DNA from: Heterotrichella gracilis | Taxonomy: Eukaryota; Sar; Xanthophyceae; Tribonematales; Xanthonemataceae | DNA: 31,766 nucleotides | Direction: 5' to 3' | NCBI GenBank assembly: GCA_032358255.1 | Contig: JAULBX010028083.1 | Span: 1-31,766, forward strand | In this document: positions 23,287-31,766 of the stretch, piece after piece | Position numbering within the stretch: the stretch's first letter is position 1 | How the letters are laid out: each line of letters opens with the position of its first letter | Made by a program: the position numbers and the translations under genes | The notes under the pieces: model-generated | The model's database searches: none | Told to the model about the DNA's origin: nothing | What the model saw: the letters and a program-made list of their open reading frames with translations, nothing else

Positions 23287-23812
23287 CTTTGTGTACGGTA
23301 CTTCCCACTACGGTTTATAACACTGTCATGTGATCATCGCCCAGGCCACTCTCTGGGGAAGTGGCTACACAGTTTAGAGCTCTGAGGACAACTGGTGGGA
23401 GGTTATGAGTACCCAATTATCCACCACACTCAAAGGATCTTGAAACATACTTTTTGAGGTGCACCACCAGGTGTGGGATTCTGAGGTGGGAACTTTGCAG
23501 CTGGTTAAACAATCGACTATCAACCTGTTACTCTAATATCCCACCTCACTGAAGAGCTGCAAACGCTCTGGAGGGCTTTGTGTACGGTACGTCCCGCGCG
23601 ATGCCAAACCGTCTATAACACTGTCACTGGATCATCGCCCACTTTCTGGGGAAGTGGCTACACAAGTTTAAAGCTGTTTAGAGCAACGAAGACAACTGGT
23701 GGAAGTTCATCTATGCTATAGGAATCGAGTACCCAACTATCCACGATATCCTTGACCACAGTCAGGATCTTGAAATATACTTTTTGAGGTGGGATCCTGA
23801 GGGGGACTGTGC
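23287..23812. repeat. Diverged tandem repeat, two copies, period about 290 bp
   Basis: Copy A (about 23287-23490) and copy B (about 23577-23812) share, in order, TTTGTGTACGGTAC, TATAACACTGTCA, GATCATCGCCCA, TCTGGGGAAGTGGCTACACA, GACAACTGGTGG, GAGTACCCAA, GGATCTTGAAA and ATACTTTTTGAGGTG. Both have indels. Copy A is broken by stops on the minus strand; copy B has an open frame there (23897-23658) of unknown meaning. No terminal repeats or transposase are seen. Confidence 0.85.
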
Positions 23813-24769
23813 AAATGATTACACGATACGCGAGGGCAGTAGCTGAGTAGCGTAAAAGTGTACAGTGCACCAAGTTGACAACGGGCTGAACGAGCAATTA
23901 TTGAGCATAGGATTTGAACGGTGTTGTGGTGAGCTGAAAGTTGACTACAGCGCCCACGCGCCCAGGCTTCCGCGTAGGCCGGTAAAATCGGCCCGTTTTG
24001 GGGGAATGTACTGTACTACGCGCTTCCACGCTGCCGCGCTGCAACTGCAGTGGGATGGTACGAGTCTCGCCTCCGCTTACAAGCGCTGCCCGTTGTTATT
24101 GTTAACAGCTTGGCCAACTGCTCGCACTAGGTGAACGACAGGCCGCAGAAGTATGTTCCCTAACGGCAGGGTAGGGCCTTTCCCACGACTTTGGCACGGA
24201 GCACATGCACGCATGCGTTGTCAACACGCGTAAACACGATGCATTACCGTGGGTTGCGTGTGGCGTGTGGCTGGGGACCGCATGCGTCTTGTTACCTCGT
24301 TCCACTTGTCAACTGCAAGGAATATGCGCCAGCCTGGGAAGCCGGCGGGTGTTTGGGTGGGACACCTATCACTTGTATTCAAGGCTTGGAATCCTTCATA
24401 CAATGGCATTGCCTGATGGGTGTGTGAAAGCACACCATACAATATCCACCTGACATTCAGCAATGTTACACTTGCAATACACCATGGGGACACAACGCCA
24501 CGAACATGCCCTGCTGCAATATCGATAGTCCTGCACAATGCGCCACAGGTTGACAATGCACGTACTTCAATAAATCTACCTGCAGACCTAATTGATTATA
24601 AATTACATGACAGCTGCCCTCTAGTAGACAAGAATCGTCCAGAAGTACCGTTAGAATGCCTCAATGCCATCACACCCTGGTGGCGCATTCCCTTTCTTCT
24701 TCTTTTCAAACATTCCTCTTCCACTGGACGCATGTGAAGTGCCTCAAGCTGGGCAGGCTTAACAACCTG
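23813..24769. other. Region 3' of F-box copy 2, no gene seen
   Basis: Short open frames occur on both strands but none shows family motifs or splice-supported extension. On the minus strand a TGTAA motif, the usual chlorophyte polyadenylation signal, lies near 24607-24603, about 165 bp past the stop of F-box copy 2. It may end that transcript. Confidence 0.35.
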
Positions 24770-26250
24770 TCAATTTTTGCTACGGTTCAAACCTTGCTTC
24801 CAGACTGGAACTGGTAGATCTGACTCCTCGTTGTCAGAATCAGTCTGACCCTCCCAGTGATGCCATGCATCATCCAGCTCAAGGGTCTCCAAGGCCAACA
24901 AACCCTTTAGGGTCTGCTTGAGGTCCATGGAGGGCTCGATGGGCAGCGCTAGGTGCGTGAGCTGGGTGAGCGGTTGGAGGGTGGTGTCCACGTATGAAGC
25001 CCACCACCCGGGTTCTGGTATCAATTCTGGTGGTACATTTGGGCTGGAACCCACAGCAACCTCCAACCTCTTGAGCTCGATTGGAAAACTGCACATGGGG
25101 GGGGGCGAGGTGTGCCGATCGACTGCGTGAAGGTGCGCGTGTTGACCGCTGCCTAGGGTAATAAATTCCATCACAATTTAACGCAAGTCCTGCTGTAAGT
25201 CCTGATGACCATGTCGCATATGCGCTGGTGTGCAGCAGTTTGGGAGGTCTGCTAAAATTTACCTGGTGATGCGGAAATCCTCTGGGTTGTCTATCGTCAA
25301 AGTCAGGCGGGTCAGTGCCGTCAGCTGTGCCATGCTCCATTGATCATGATGCAAGTACACATCTTTGATGCTCAAGTCCAGGGATTCCAGGCTGATCATG
25401 GGGACCAGCGCCTCCACCCACTCGCCATAACCCTCATCCATATCCACAAGTGCACTGGCCTGCAGCTGACGCGGGCTGGGTAGCGGTGGCAGGTGAGGGA
25501 CAAGGTTGAGAGGGAGATTGAGCGCCACGGAGCACTGGAAGCTGGAGATGGATGCTAGACCAGCCATGGAACTGGGAAGCCACTCCCCTGTCATCTTCAA
25601 ATCGAAATTCTGGAGGCGTGTCAGCTGTCCCAGGCCAGCCAGTGCGCTGGAAATGGCCCCATCGCTCCCCACCGGTGCCGCTCCCTTCCAACAGGCCTCG
25701 CATGTTAGCGAGAGCGTCCGCATGCCTGTCAAGGCACACACCGCTGCCAAGGATGGCACTGCGTCTTGCCCCTCTGCCACACGCACCACCACATGGTGGA
25801 GGTGGAGCATGCGACGGGGCTGACAGCCTGCAGGACAGGCAGGTACTGCGGCACCGTGTCAAGGTAGAGAGTGTGGGTGTGCGCCATCCTTGGCAGCCGG
25901 CGGGTAGGTGTGGCAGGGGGGGTGGCTGTTACTGCTGCTGCCTGGGAGTGCGCCTGTCTGTGGGTTGTGACTGGGATATCTTGCACCCCACTCTGCATCA
26001 GGAAGGTCACCAGAGAGACACGGTTGTCGCGCAGTAGCTTAAATTCCCCCAAGCCCCTCGACTTTAGCCTGCCCCATGCTGCGCTGGCCCCCTGCAGTGC
26101 CACCCGCCAGCGCCTGCACACCACCTGGGCACGCACCCGCTCCGACAGAAGCAGCCGCCCCAGCACCCGCTGCAGGATGGGGTCTGGCAGGTGGTGGATG
26201 GTGGTGCGGGACGGGTTGCTACAGTTTGCCACGGAGTCAAAATTGGCCAT
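24770..26250 (-). pseudogene. F-box / leucine-rich-repeat-like gene, copy 2, frameshifted
   Basis: Close relative of copy 1, about 3.5 kb away in the same orientation. From ATG 26250 it encodes an F-box segment (LPDPILQRVLGRLL, VCRRWRVAL), then TPTRRLPRMAHTHTLYLD and QYLPVLQAVSP. One base is missing near 25808-25812 compared with copy 1, and the leucine-rich part (VVVRVAEGQDAVP, TLSLTC, LESLDLSIKDV) continues in the shifted frame to 25263. A donor there (CCAG then GTAAAT) and an acceptor after a C-rich tract (ATGTGCAG) join it in phase to a second exon, 25088-24770, which has FPIELKRLEVAV, LTQLTHLALP and LETLELD and ends in an acidic stretch before TGA. An internal ATG at 25810 could start a product without the F-box. 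It is a pseudogene, or holds a sequencing error at one base. Confidence 0.65.
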
Positions 26251-27000
26251 GGAATGAAGGTGGAGCACACAATCTGCAGAGGGCAGACAGCCACTCAGGC
26301 GTATCTACACTGGTGAGAGGTGTGGGTAGTGTATACAGATGCAATGGCTTGCATTGGCGCAGTAGTGGCTCAGTAGAGATCCACCGGGGCGCACCTTGCT
26401 GTTTCCTTGGAAGCTTGAGCAGACGTTGTTCACCCAACTTTGGCACTTTTACTGACCAAAATAAACAGCTGTGCTCTCTTGAGAGTAGTCAGAAGTACTG
26501 AATGAATTGCAATGCATGCATGGCATCCTCCCCGTGGCACCAACTCGTCTCCTCCCCTACAATGCATGCATCAAATGCGATGGTTGACAAAGTTGTGTTT
26601 GGGCGAGACCCAATTGGTGGTGCCCTATCATAGGTGGCGGTGGTCATTGTTGGAAACTTTCTCGAGGTCTGTGATAAACAGCTTATGTAGAGACGCTGGT
26701 GTGTCACTACGTTGGGTACAATCCAGTGCAGTTGCATCGAACCTGACTGACTACGCGCCTGCAGATATGGCGCAGTACCTTTACCAACTGGTTAGTTTAC
26801 GTTCAGTGAGTAGTTGTGAACACCAAACGTGACAGTCATGAACCCTGCTGTAACCAGTTACTAGTACTAGACCCCTGGATCCGCGGCAATACTCGAGCTT
26901 GAACCACGGTTCACCTTGATCACCTTTTTCACTTCCTTCCGCGGATCACTCTGACTAGTTACGTCTTCACTAAAAGCTTCAGAGCAATACAAGATCTGGC
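26251..27000. promoter_or_regulatory. Intergenic region upstream of NAGS, with nested inverted repeats
   Basis: This region separates two genes that diverge. GATCCGCGG (26878-26886) and CCGCGGATC (26939-26947) are exact reverse complements. They are flanked by ACTAGT at 26860-26865 and 26954-26959, and a small GAACC/GGTTC stem lies between them (26901-26912). The whole sits 40-140 bp upstream of the NAGS start codon, where a promoter or 5' leader is expected. Regulatory use is inference. Confidence 0.4.
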
Positions 27001-30000
27001 ATGGAGCACGTGGGTAGTACTTCCTTGGCACGTGTGCCCCATCCTAGACCCACTGTCTCAGCGAGGAAGGCAGGGAGACCAACATCCACCCGTCGCCCAC
27101 CCTGCACTCGGTGTAGCCAGGCAGATGGTGGCTCCAATGGCTCAACCTCTTCAGCAACAGCGCTCGAAACAAGCACGTCTGGAGCCACAACCACCCCCAA
27201 GGTGCAGCTCAAGCAGCACCCAGTGTACAGCAAGTTTGTGCGGTTTGCGAGGCTGGCATCCCCGTACGTAGAAGGCCATCGAGACAGGACTTTCGTCATT
27301 GTGGTCCCGGGCCAGGTACGCGCCCCAGAAGCATGGCCATGGGCTGCACCATCCCTCTGCACCAACTTTGCAATGGCATCAGATGTGGCATGAGAGTGGC
27401 ACAGGGTCTGTGTTGACCCCCGCCTCCTCCTCTGCAGGTGGTGGCTCAGAAGAAGCTCTTCTATAGCATACTTGAGGACGTTTCATTACTGCACGGTAAG
27501 GCAGACCATGGTTCATGCCCATGTGCAATGCACCCATGGCGATGCTTGCATAAGGTACTGCTTGCCTTCCAGCATCCCATATTGTCTGTGACCCTTGCAA
27601 AGCCATTGTACCACCCATGTGTTTGATTGCTGGCCTTCTTCCACCCTGATACATGCAAATATATTTGGTTTTCAGAAACAAAAAACGCCCGCATGAGTGT
27701 TGCATGAACCCCTATGGCTGCGCCATGGCATGCAGGTCTGGGCGTCCAGCTGGTTGTGGTGCTGGGTGCGCAGCACCTCATCGATGACATCCTGCGCAAG
27801 AAGGGGGTTGACCCGCAGTTTGTGGGCGGGCACCGCATCACCGATGAGGCCGCGATGAACGCCGCCATGCAGGTTGCGGCATCAGCATATGTGGAGGCGG
27901 AGTCACGCCTGTCCAAGGTAGGCGCCTGCAACCCTCCAACAGTGCACATTGGGGATTATAATGTGTTCTTTTGAGTATACACATATAAAAACTGTGCACA
28001 TTGGGGGATAGGTCAATGCATGGCATCTGTGGCCATCGCCAACAGCAAAGGCCTTTGATGTCCACGCCAAATTATCGCAATTTCAATGACATGATGCATC
28101 CCCACCATATAAAAAAATAATATTTGCAATATTTTATTGCATTGCAATGCATGCCGCCCATTTTGTGGTCAAAAGTGTACCTTAAGGGGTGCGTGGGTGG
28201 AAATCCAAGTTCTGGGGAAGGAGAGGCCGCCAAATGCATATAGCATTGGGCCCTGCTCCTTGACGCTCCCCAAGGGCCCCGAGGTGAGTGTAATGCAATG
28301 AATGTAATTGTAGTACAATCCACTTGCCGACAAGAGCATTGTATGTACCAGTCATGCCTATTTGACTCACGACCCTGAACCCTAGACCCTAAACCCAACG
28401 AGCAGTGAGCAGGTTGGAACTGATGACCTGAGGGCTGAATGGGGATTTTGCGTTGGGGAGAGGAGGGCCACATTGCTGAGGGAAAAGTGCCCCTTGCCGC
28501 CCCACAGGGTCCCGAGGTGAACGTGGTGCGGCGCCACGCGCGCAGCGACTCTCAGTTCCACTACCAGCCTGGCGTGGCTGTGGTGAGTGGCAATTATGTG
28601 ACTGCCAAGCGGCGGGGCGTGGTGGACGGGGTGGACTACTGCTTTACAGGCAAAGTGAGGTTCATCCAGGAGGAGGCGGTGCGCAGGTGGGTGGGGAAGG
28701 GGGATGGGGATGGGGTTGGGATGGGGATGGGGATGGGGGATGGGGATGGGATGGAGGGGGCACATGAGGAAGGGCATTGGCAGGGGCACCTGCATTTGAG
28801 GAAGGGCAGGCAGTTACACCTGTGCACCGGCATGTGGTCACCCCCGTGTACCCACAGCGGCATTTCCCCCTAGCATGTGATCATCCCCCATGCTCCCTGG
28901 AGCATTCACCTTCCATGCTCCCCTGTTACCTGCAGGCAGCTTGACTCTGGCCATGTGGTGCTCATGTCCAGCCTGGGGTATAGCGCGGGTGGGGAGGTGC
29001 TTAACTGCAACATATTCGATGTGGCAACGCATGCGGCGGTGGAGCTGGGGGCGGACAAGCTCATTTGCATGACGGGTGCGCACCTGCACGGGTCCCAAGG
29101 GTGCTTGCAAAGATGTCTCTTTCGTATCAAAGAAAGTTCTTCCATTTGTTTTCTTAGAGGGCGAGGGATCTCGTCTAAGACGAATAACCTCATTCCAAGG
29201 AGTGACATTTATACAATGTGCACAGGCGTAGCAGTGCCACACAGCATGTGCACAATCGCATGCTGGCCATGTGCCAGCACACCACCCACATCAGCATGCA
29301 CATCACATCACCATGGGCCTGCTGGCCAAGCCCCTCCCCTGCACCTTCCCTGGTGCCCACTCACCCCTTTAAACCCTTGCCTAGGGTCTGAGGTGCGCGA
29401 GCTGCACCTGCCCGCCTGGGTGCCCATCAGTGACGCGGAGCAGCTCATTTTCAATCTGGTGCAGTCAGCGGCACCCCACAAGTAGGTAGCTGCCACTCCT
29501 AAGTGATGTGCCCTGTGCATGGATTTGAGGGCATGCACAATAGTAGCTTCAAACTCCCTATCTGGTAGATGGGTCCACCGCATGGCAAAGAAATTGCTGA
29601 GGGAGGGCTCAGCTGAGGGAGGGCTCAGTCCCCCAGATGGGAGTGTTTCCAGGGGGAATGTAATCAGTCGCGCCGATGGTTACTAATATTGCACAGAACA
29701 TCAGTGCCATACATAGTTACATGGCGCAAGGCATGCCACTGACACACACGTGACACCCAGGTACCGCCCCTCCCTGCTTGCGTCTGCTGACTGGGACAGC
29801 GTGATGGCGGAGTTCCCACGGGTGAATGGGCGGTCCACCCTGCCCAGGGACTGGGACAACGACATAGACCTGGACCAATGGCAGGTGGGTGTGGGCGTGG
29901 ATGGGAGGGACAATGGGGTAACATTGCAGCATTATAATTCACGGATATATTACTACTCCAAGAATACGGTAATGTAGCTTCGATATCGTGATCAAAGCCC

Positions 30001-31456
30001 TCCTGGTTGCAGTGAATATGTACAAGGCCCCTCAACCATTGACCCTAAACCCGCAGGAGCTCGGCGTTCCCTCATTTATGCTGGCTGCGGTGATTGCCTG
30101 CAAGAACGACATTCGCAACCCTAAAACCTCCATATAAAACCCGTACACCTCACCCCCAGGAGCTTGGCATCCCCTCCCCCATGCAAGCCGCTGTCATCGC
30201 TTGTGTGCCGTTCTTCACCCTAAACCCGCTTCCCCCAAACTTTAAACCCTAAACCATGGACCCTAAATCTGCAGGAGCTTGGCGTCCCCTCCTCCATGCT
30301 GGCCGCAGTCATCGCCTGCAAGAACGGTGTGCGCCGCTCTCACCTGGTTGATAGCGAGATCGACGGCTCCCTGCTGCTGGAGTTGTACTCAAGGGATGGA
30401 CTGAGCGACGGCCTGGTGACCATGGTGTCTGCGGATCTGTTTGAGGGGATACGAGCGGCGGCGCCGCAGGTGGGTTAAGTGGAGGGGGGGGCTGTTTGAG
30501 GGTTGGAACGGTTTATTAGGCGGCGGCGGGGGCGTGCGTGTGGGTTGCTGCTGCTGGGGATCTGTACTCATGGCATGGGCTGAGCGATGACCTGGTGACC
30601 ATGGTGTCTGCGGACCTGTTTGAGGGGATGCGAGCGGCGGCGCCGCAGTTGGGTGGGTGTGTGGGGGTTGGAACTGTCTGCCGGGCTCCAAGCGCCAAGG
30701 TGCCACAGGCGGTCAGTGGGTGGATGGGTTGTGGGGTCTGTTTTAAATGATTTGCAAAAGGCGGGCTGTGCCTGCGGGCGCTTATTTTAGGAAAATGCAT
30801 GCAACCGAGCGGGATGGGTGATGGGTGGCCATGCGTGCCCCTCCTAGCTCCCTCCCTGACCACCCCCTTCTCCCCACCCCGCAGGACCTTGACGCCATCA
30901 GCTACCTGATGCAGACCGCTGATCAGGAGGGGCTGGATGCACCCGACCACTCGCCGCTGGAGCTCAGCAGGCGGCTGCAGCACATGACGGTCATCGAGCG
31001 GGAGGCGCAGGTGGGGTTGGGGGATGCGGGTGGGCCATGTGGTATGGGGTGGCCGGGGGGCGGTGATCCGGGGAATGGCAGTGGCAGGTGCTAGGGGAAT
31101 GGGGAGCTTTGGGTGTGTTTCTGTATTCGGGGTGCCAGGGCTGTGGTAATGGTTAATGCCATGTCAGAAAATCATAGCCAGCAACTCAACCCACGGCTAC
31201 CACCTCGCAAAATATGTGCTGTCCCCGATGGCCCGACCTGCACAAATGATAAATGTCAGCACCCTGTCCCCAATTACTCCCCTGTCCCTGGACCTTCCCC
31301 TCCCCCCTGCCCCAGGTGCTTGGCTGTGCGCTGGTGGAGCCCATGGGCAGCGCCCCCGACGACACGCGCTGCGCCGAGATCGTGACCTTCTACATCCACC
31401 CAGACTACCGGGGGCAGGGCAGGGGGGACAGCCTGCTGGACTATGTGGAGCAACAG
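27001..31456 (+). CDS. NAGS: N-acetylglutamate synthase, plastid type (3' end beyond window)
   Basis: Transfers acetyl from acetyl-CoA to L-glutamate, the first step of arginine biosynthesis, expected in the plastid. Exons: 27001-27315, 27438-27495, 27736-27917, 28508-28686, 28936-29075, 29385-29481, 29761-29884, 30275-30469, 30885-31010, 31316-31456; 519 residues in phase, with further exons past the window. Residues 1 to about 65 are rich in Ser, Thr, Arg and Ala, like a chloroplast transit peptide. The amino-acid-kinase-fold domain (about 70-345) shows VYSKFVRFARLASPYVEGHR, VVVLGAQ, FVGGHRITDEAAM, SGNYVTAKRRGVVDGVDYC, LGYSAGGEVLNCN and LGADKLICMTG. The acetyltransferase (GNAT) part shows DGSLLLELYSRDG, IVTFYIHPDYRGQGRGDSLL (acetyl-CoA loop RGQGRG, 504-509) and DYVEQQ. 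This two-domain plan is that of plant and algal NAGS. Exon 6 ends in a GTAGGT donor at 29481; reading through would meet TAG. Confidence 0.93.
28211..28290 (+). repeat. Diverged copy of the 5' edge of NAGS exon 4
   Basis: The run ending CCCCAAGGGCCCCGAGGTGA parallels the exon 4 acceptor and first codons (CCCACAGGGTCCCGAGGTGA, 28501-28520). Weaker similarity continues upstream (GGGGAAGGAGAGGCCGCCAAATGC beside GGGGAGAGGAGGGCCACATTGC once small gaps are allowed). The copy sits in intron 3, the longest NAGS intron (590 bp). Its GAG is followed by GTGAGT, which resembles a donor. Confidence 0.65.
28373..28396. repeat. Interstitial telomere-type repeat in NAGS intron 3
   Basis: CCCTGAA, CCCTAGA, CCCTAAA and CCC stand in a row between the exon 4 edge copy and exon 4. 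Confidence 0.85.
28700..28756. repeat. GGGATG-type minisatellite in NAGS intron 4
   Basis: About nine units of GGGGATG or close variants start some 15 bases after the exon 4 donor. The runs of three to five G on the sense strand could fold into a G-quadruplex in DNA or pre-mRNA. Confidence 0.85.
29596..29627. repeat. Perfect 16-bp tandem duplication in NAGS intron 6
   Basis: GCTGAGGGAGGGCTCA occurs at 29596-29611 and again directly at 29612-29627. Confidence 0.9.
30041..30274 (+). repeat. Two diverged copies of the 5' edge of NAGS exon 8, with telomere-type repeats
   Basis: Exon 8 starts at 30275 with GAGCTTGGCGTCCCC. Copy 1 (30057-30108) matches its first 52 bases at 43 positions and encodes ELGVPSFMLAAVIACKN. 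Copy 2 (30160-30210) matches about 38 of the first 45 bases. Each copy and the true exon is preceded by a CAG acceptor. Telomere-type units precede them: CCCTAAACCC (30043-30052), CCCTAAAACC (30119-30128), and several between 30219 and 30269 ending CCCTAAATCTGCAG. Copies 1 and 2 have no nearby donor and run into stops, so they are not used as full exons. Confidence 0.9.
30545..30648 (+). repeat. Copy of the 3' edge of NAGS exon 8
   Basis: Bases 30580-30648 match 30401-30469 at 65 of 69 positions, and similarity continues upstream to about 30545. The part repeated encodes DGLVTMVSADLFEG and AAAPQ. The original is followed by a GTGGGT donor; the copy has TTGGGT, so its donor is lost. It lies in intron 8 (415 bp, second longest). 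This is the least diverged of the long copies and so probably the youngest. Confidence 0.93.
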
Positions 31457-31766
31457 GTAGTGTGTGGGGGGGAGGAGGGGGAGGAGGGGTATCTATTTGG
31501 CAAATGTGAATCAGAGCTGGCCACGTTTTGCATTTCTGTTGTTGGTTTTATTATATTTTGCTTACATTGTTTTTTAGAGAAGATATGTATGTATTACAAG
31601 ATTACAAGATTTAATTGACAGTCACATTCAGGGAGCCAACCCGGGCTCGCGAGACTGTTGGGGGTGCTTGAAAAAGTCACCCCGCTTAATAAATAAACTG
31701 TGAATTAATGGAGCCACATTGGCCCCACATTTACTACCAAAAAAGCTAAACAGGTTTCTTGAAATG
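31457..31766. other. Start of NAGS intron 10
   Basis: After the exon 10 donor (CAACAG then GTAGTG) no further exon of the acetyltransferase domain can be recognised. The sequence turns AT-rich (about 31530-31620). The remaining acetyltransferase motifs must lie beyond the window. Confidence 0.6.

Noticed and set aside
23865..24134. 89-residue plus-strand open frame
   Set aside because: No motif or homology recognised; it begins next to the decayed tandem repeat.
28877..29485. 202-residue single open frame over NAGS exons 5 and 6
   Set aside because: It reads through intron 5. The conserved NAGS sequence stops at 29075 and resumes at 29385 with good splice sites.
30057..30210. Alternative first parts of NAGS exon 8 as mutually exclusive exons
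   Set aside because: Both copies keep acceptors but have no donor nearby and run into stops, so they cannot replace exon 8.
1..31766. CRISPR arrays, tRNA or rRNA genes
   Set aside because: No regularly spaced repeats, cloverleaf or rRNA signature was recognised by eye; a covariance-model scan could still find a small RNA gene.

Overview
The window is nuclear DNA from a eukaryote, most likely a flagellate green alga (chlorophyte, perhaps trebouxiophyte; the class is a guess). The reasons are genes split by many short GT-AG introns, a dynein heavy chain, a plant-type plastid N-acetylglutamate synthase with a transit-peptide-like N terminus, a membrane kinase of the TKL type common in green algae, and plant-type telomere motifs (CCCTAAA/TTTAGGG) scattered through introns. 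Exon structures below were built by hand from splice sites, reading phase and protein-family fit. Every phase in the dynein, kinase and synthase models closes without a stop.

Layout. (1) About 1-960, minus strand: a decayed retroelement carrying an RNase H segment, in what looks like an intron of the next gene. (2) 1014-14466, minus: the 5' half of a dynein heavy chain gene, 35 exons, about 2,512 residues covering tail, linker, AAA1, AAA2 and the start of AAA3; the rest lies beyond the window start. (3) 15303-20451, plus, head to head with dynein: a 12-exon, 595-residue single-pass membrane protein kinase. (4) 21428-22548 and 24770-26250, both minus: two related F-box/leucine-rich-repeat-like genes, each with an apparent frameshift. 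Between them lies a diverged tandem repeat of about 290 bp period. (5) 27001-31456, plus: N-acetylglutamate synthase, ten exons seen, with the end of its acetyltransferase domain beyond the window. The kinase and synthase loci look clearly more GC-rich than the dynein locus.

The genes are functionally unrelated: flagellar motility, membrane signalling, probable ubiquitin-ligase adaptors and arginine biosynthesis. What ties the window together is an architectural pattern. Several introns hold diverged copies of the edge of a neighbouring exon, including the splice site. In each of the three large genes these are exactly the longest introns (2 of 34 in dynein, 1 of 11 in the kinase, 3 of 9 in the synthase). 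Most of them also hold degenerate telomere-type repeats beside or between the copies. This suggests introns growing by local duplication, perhaps during repair of breaks that captured telomeric repeats, and is the most interesting signal here.
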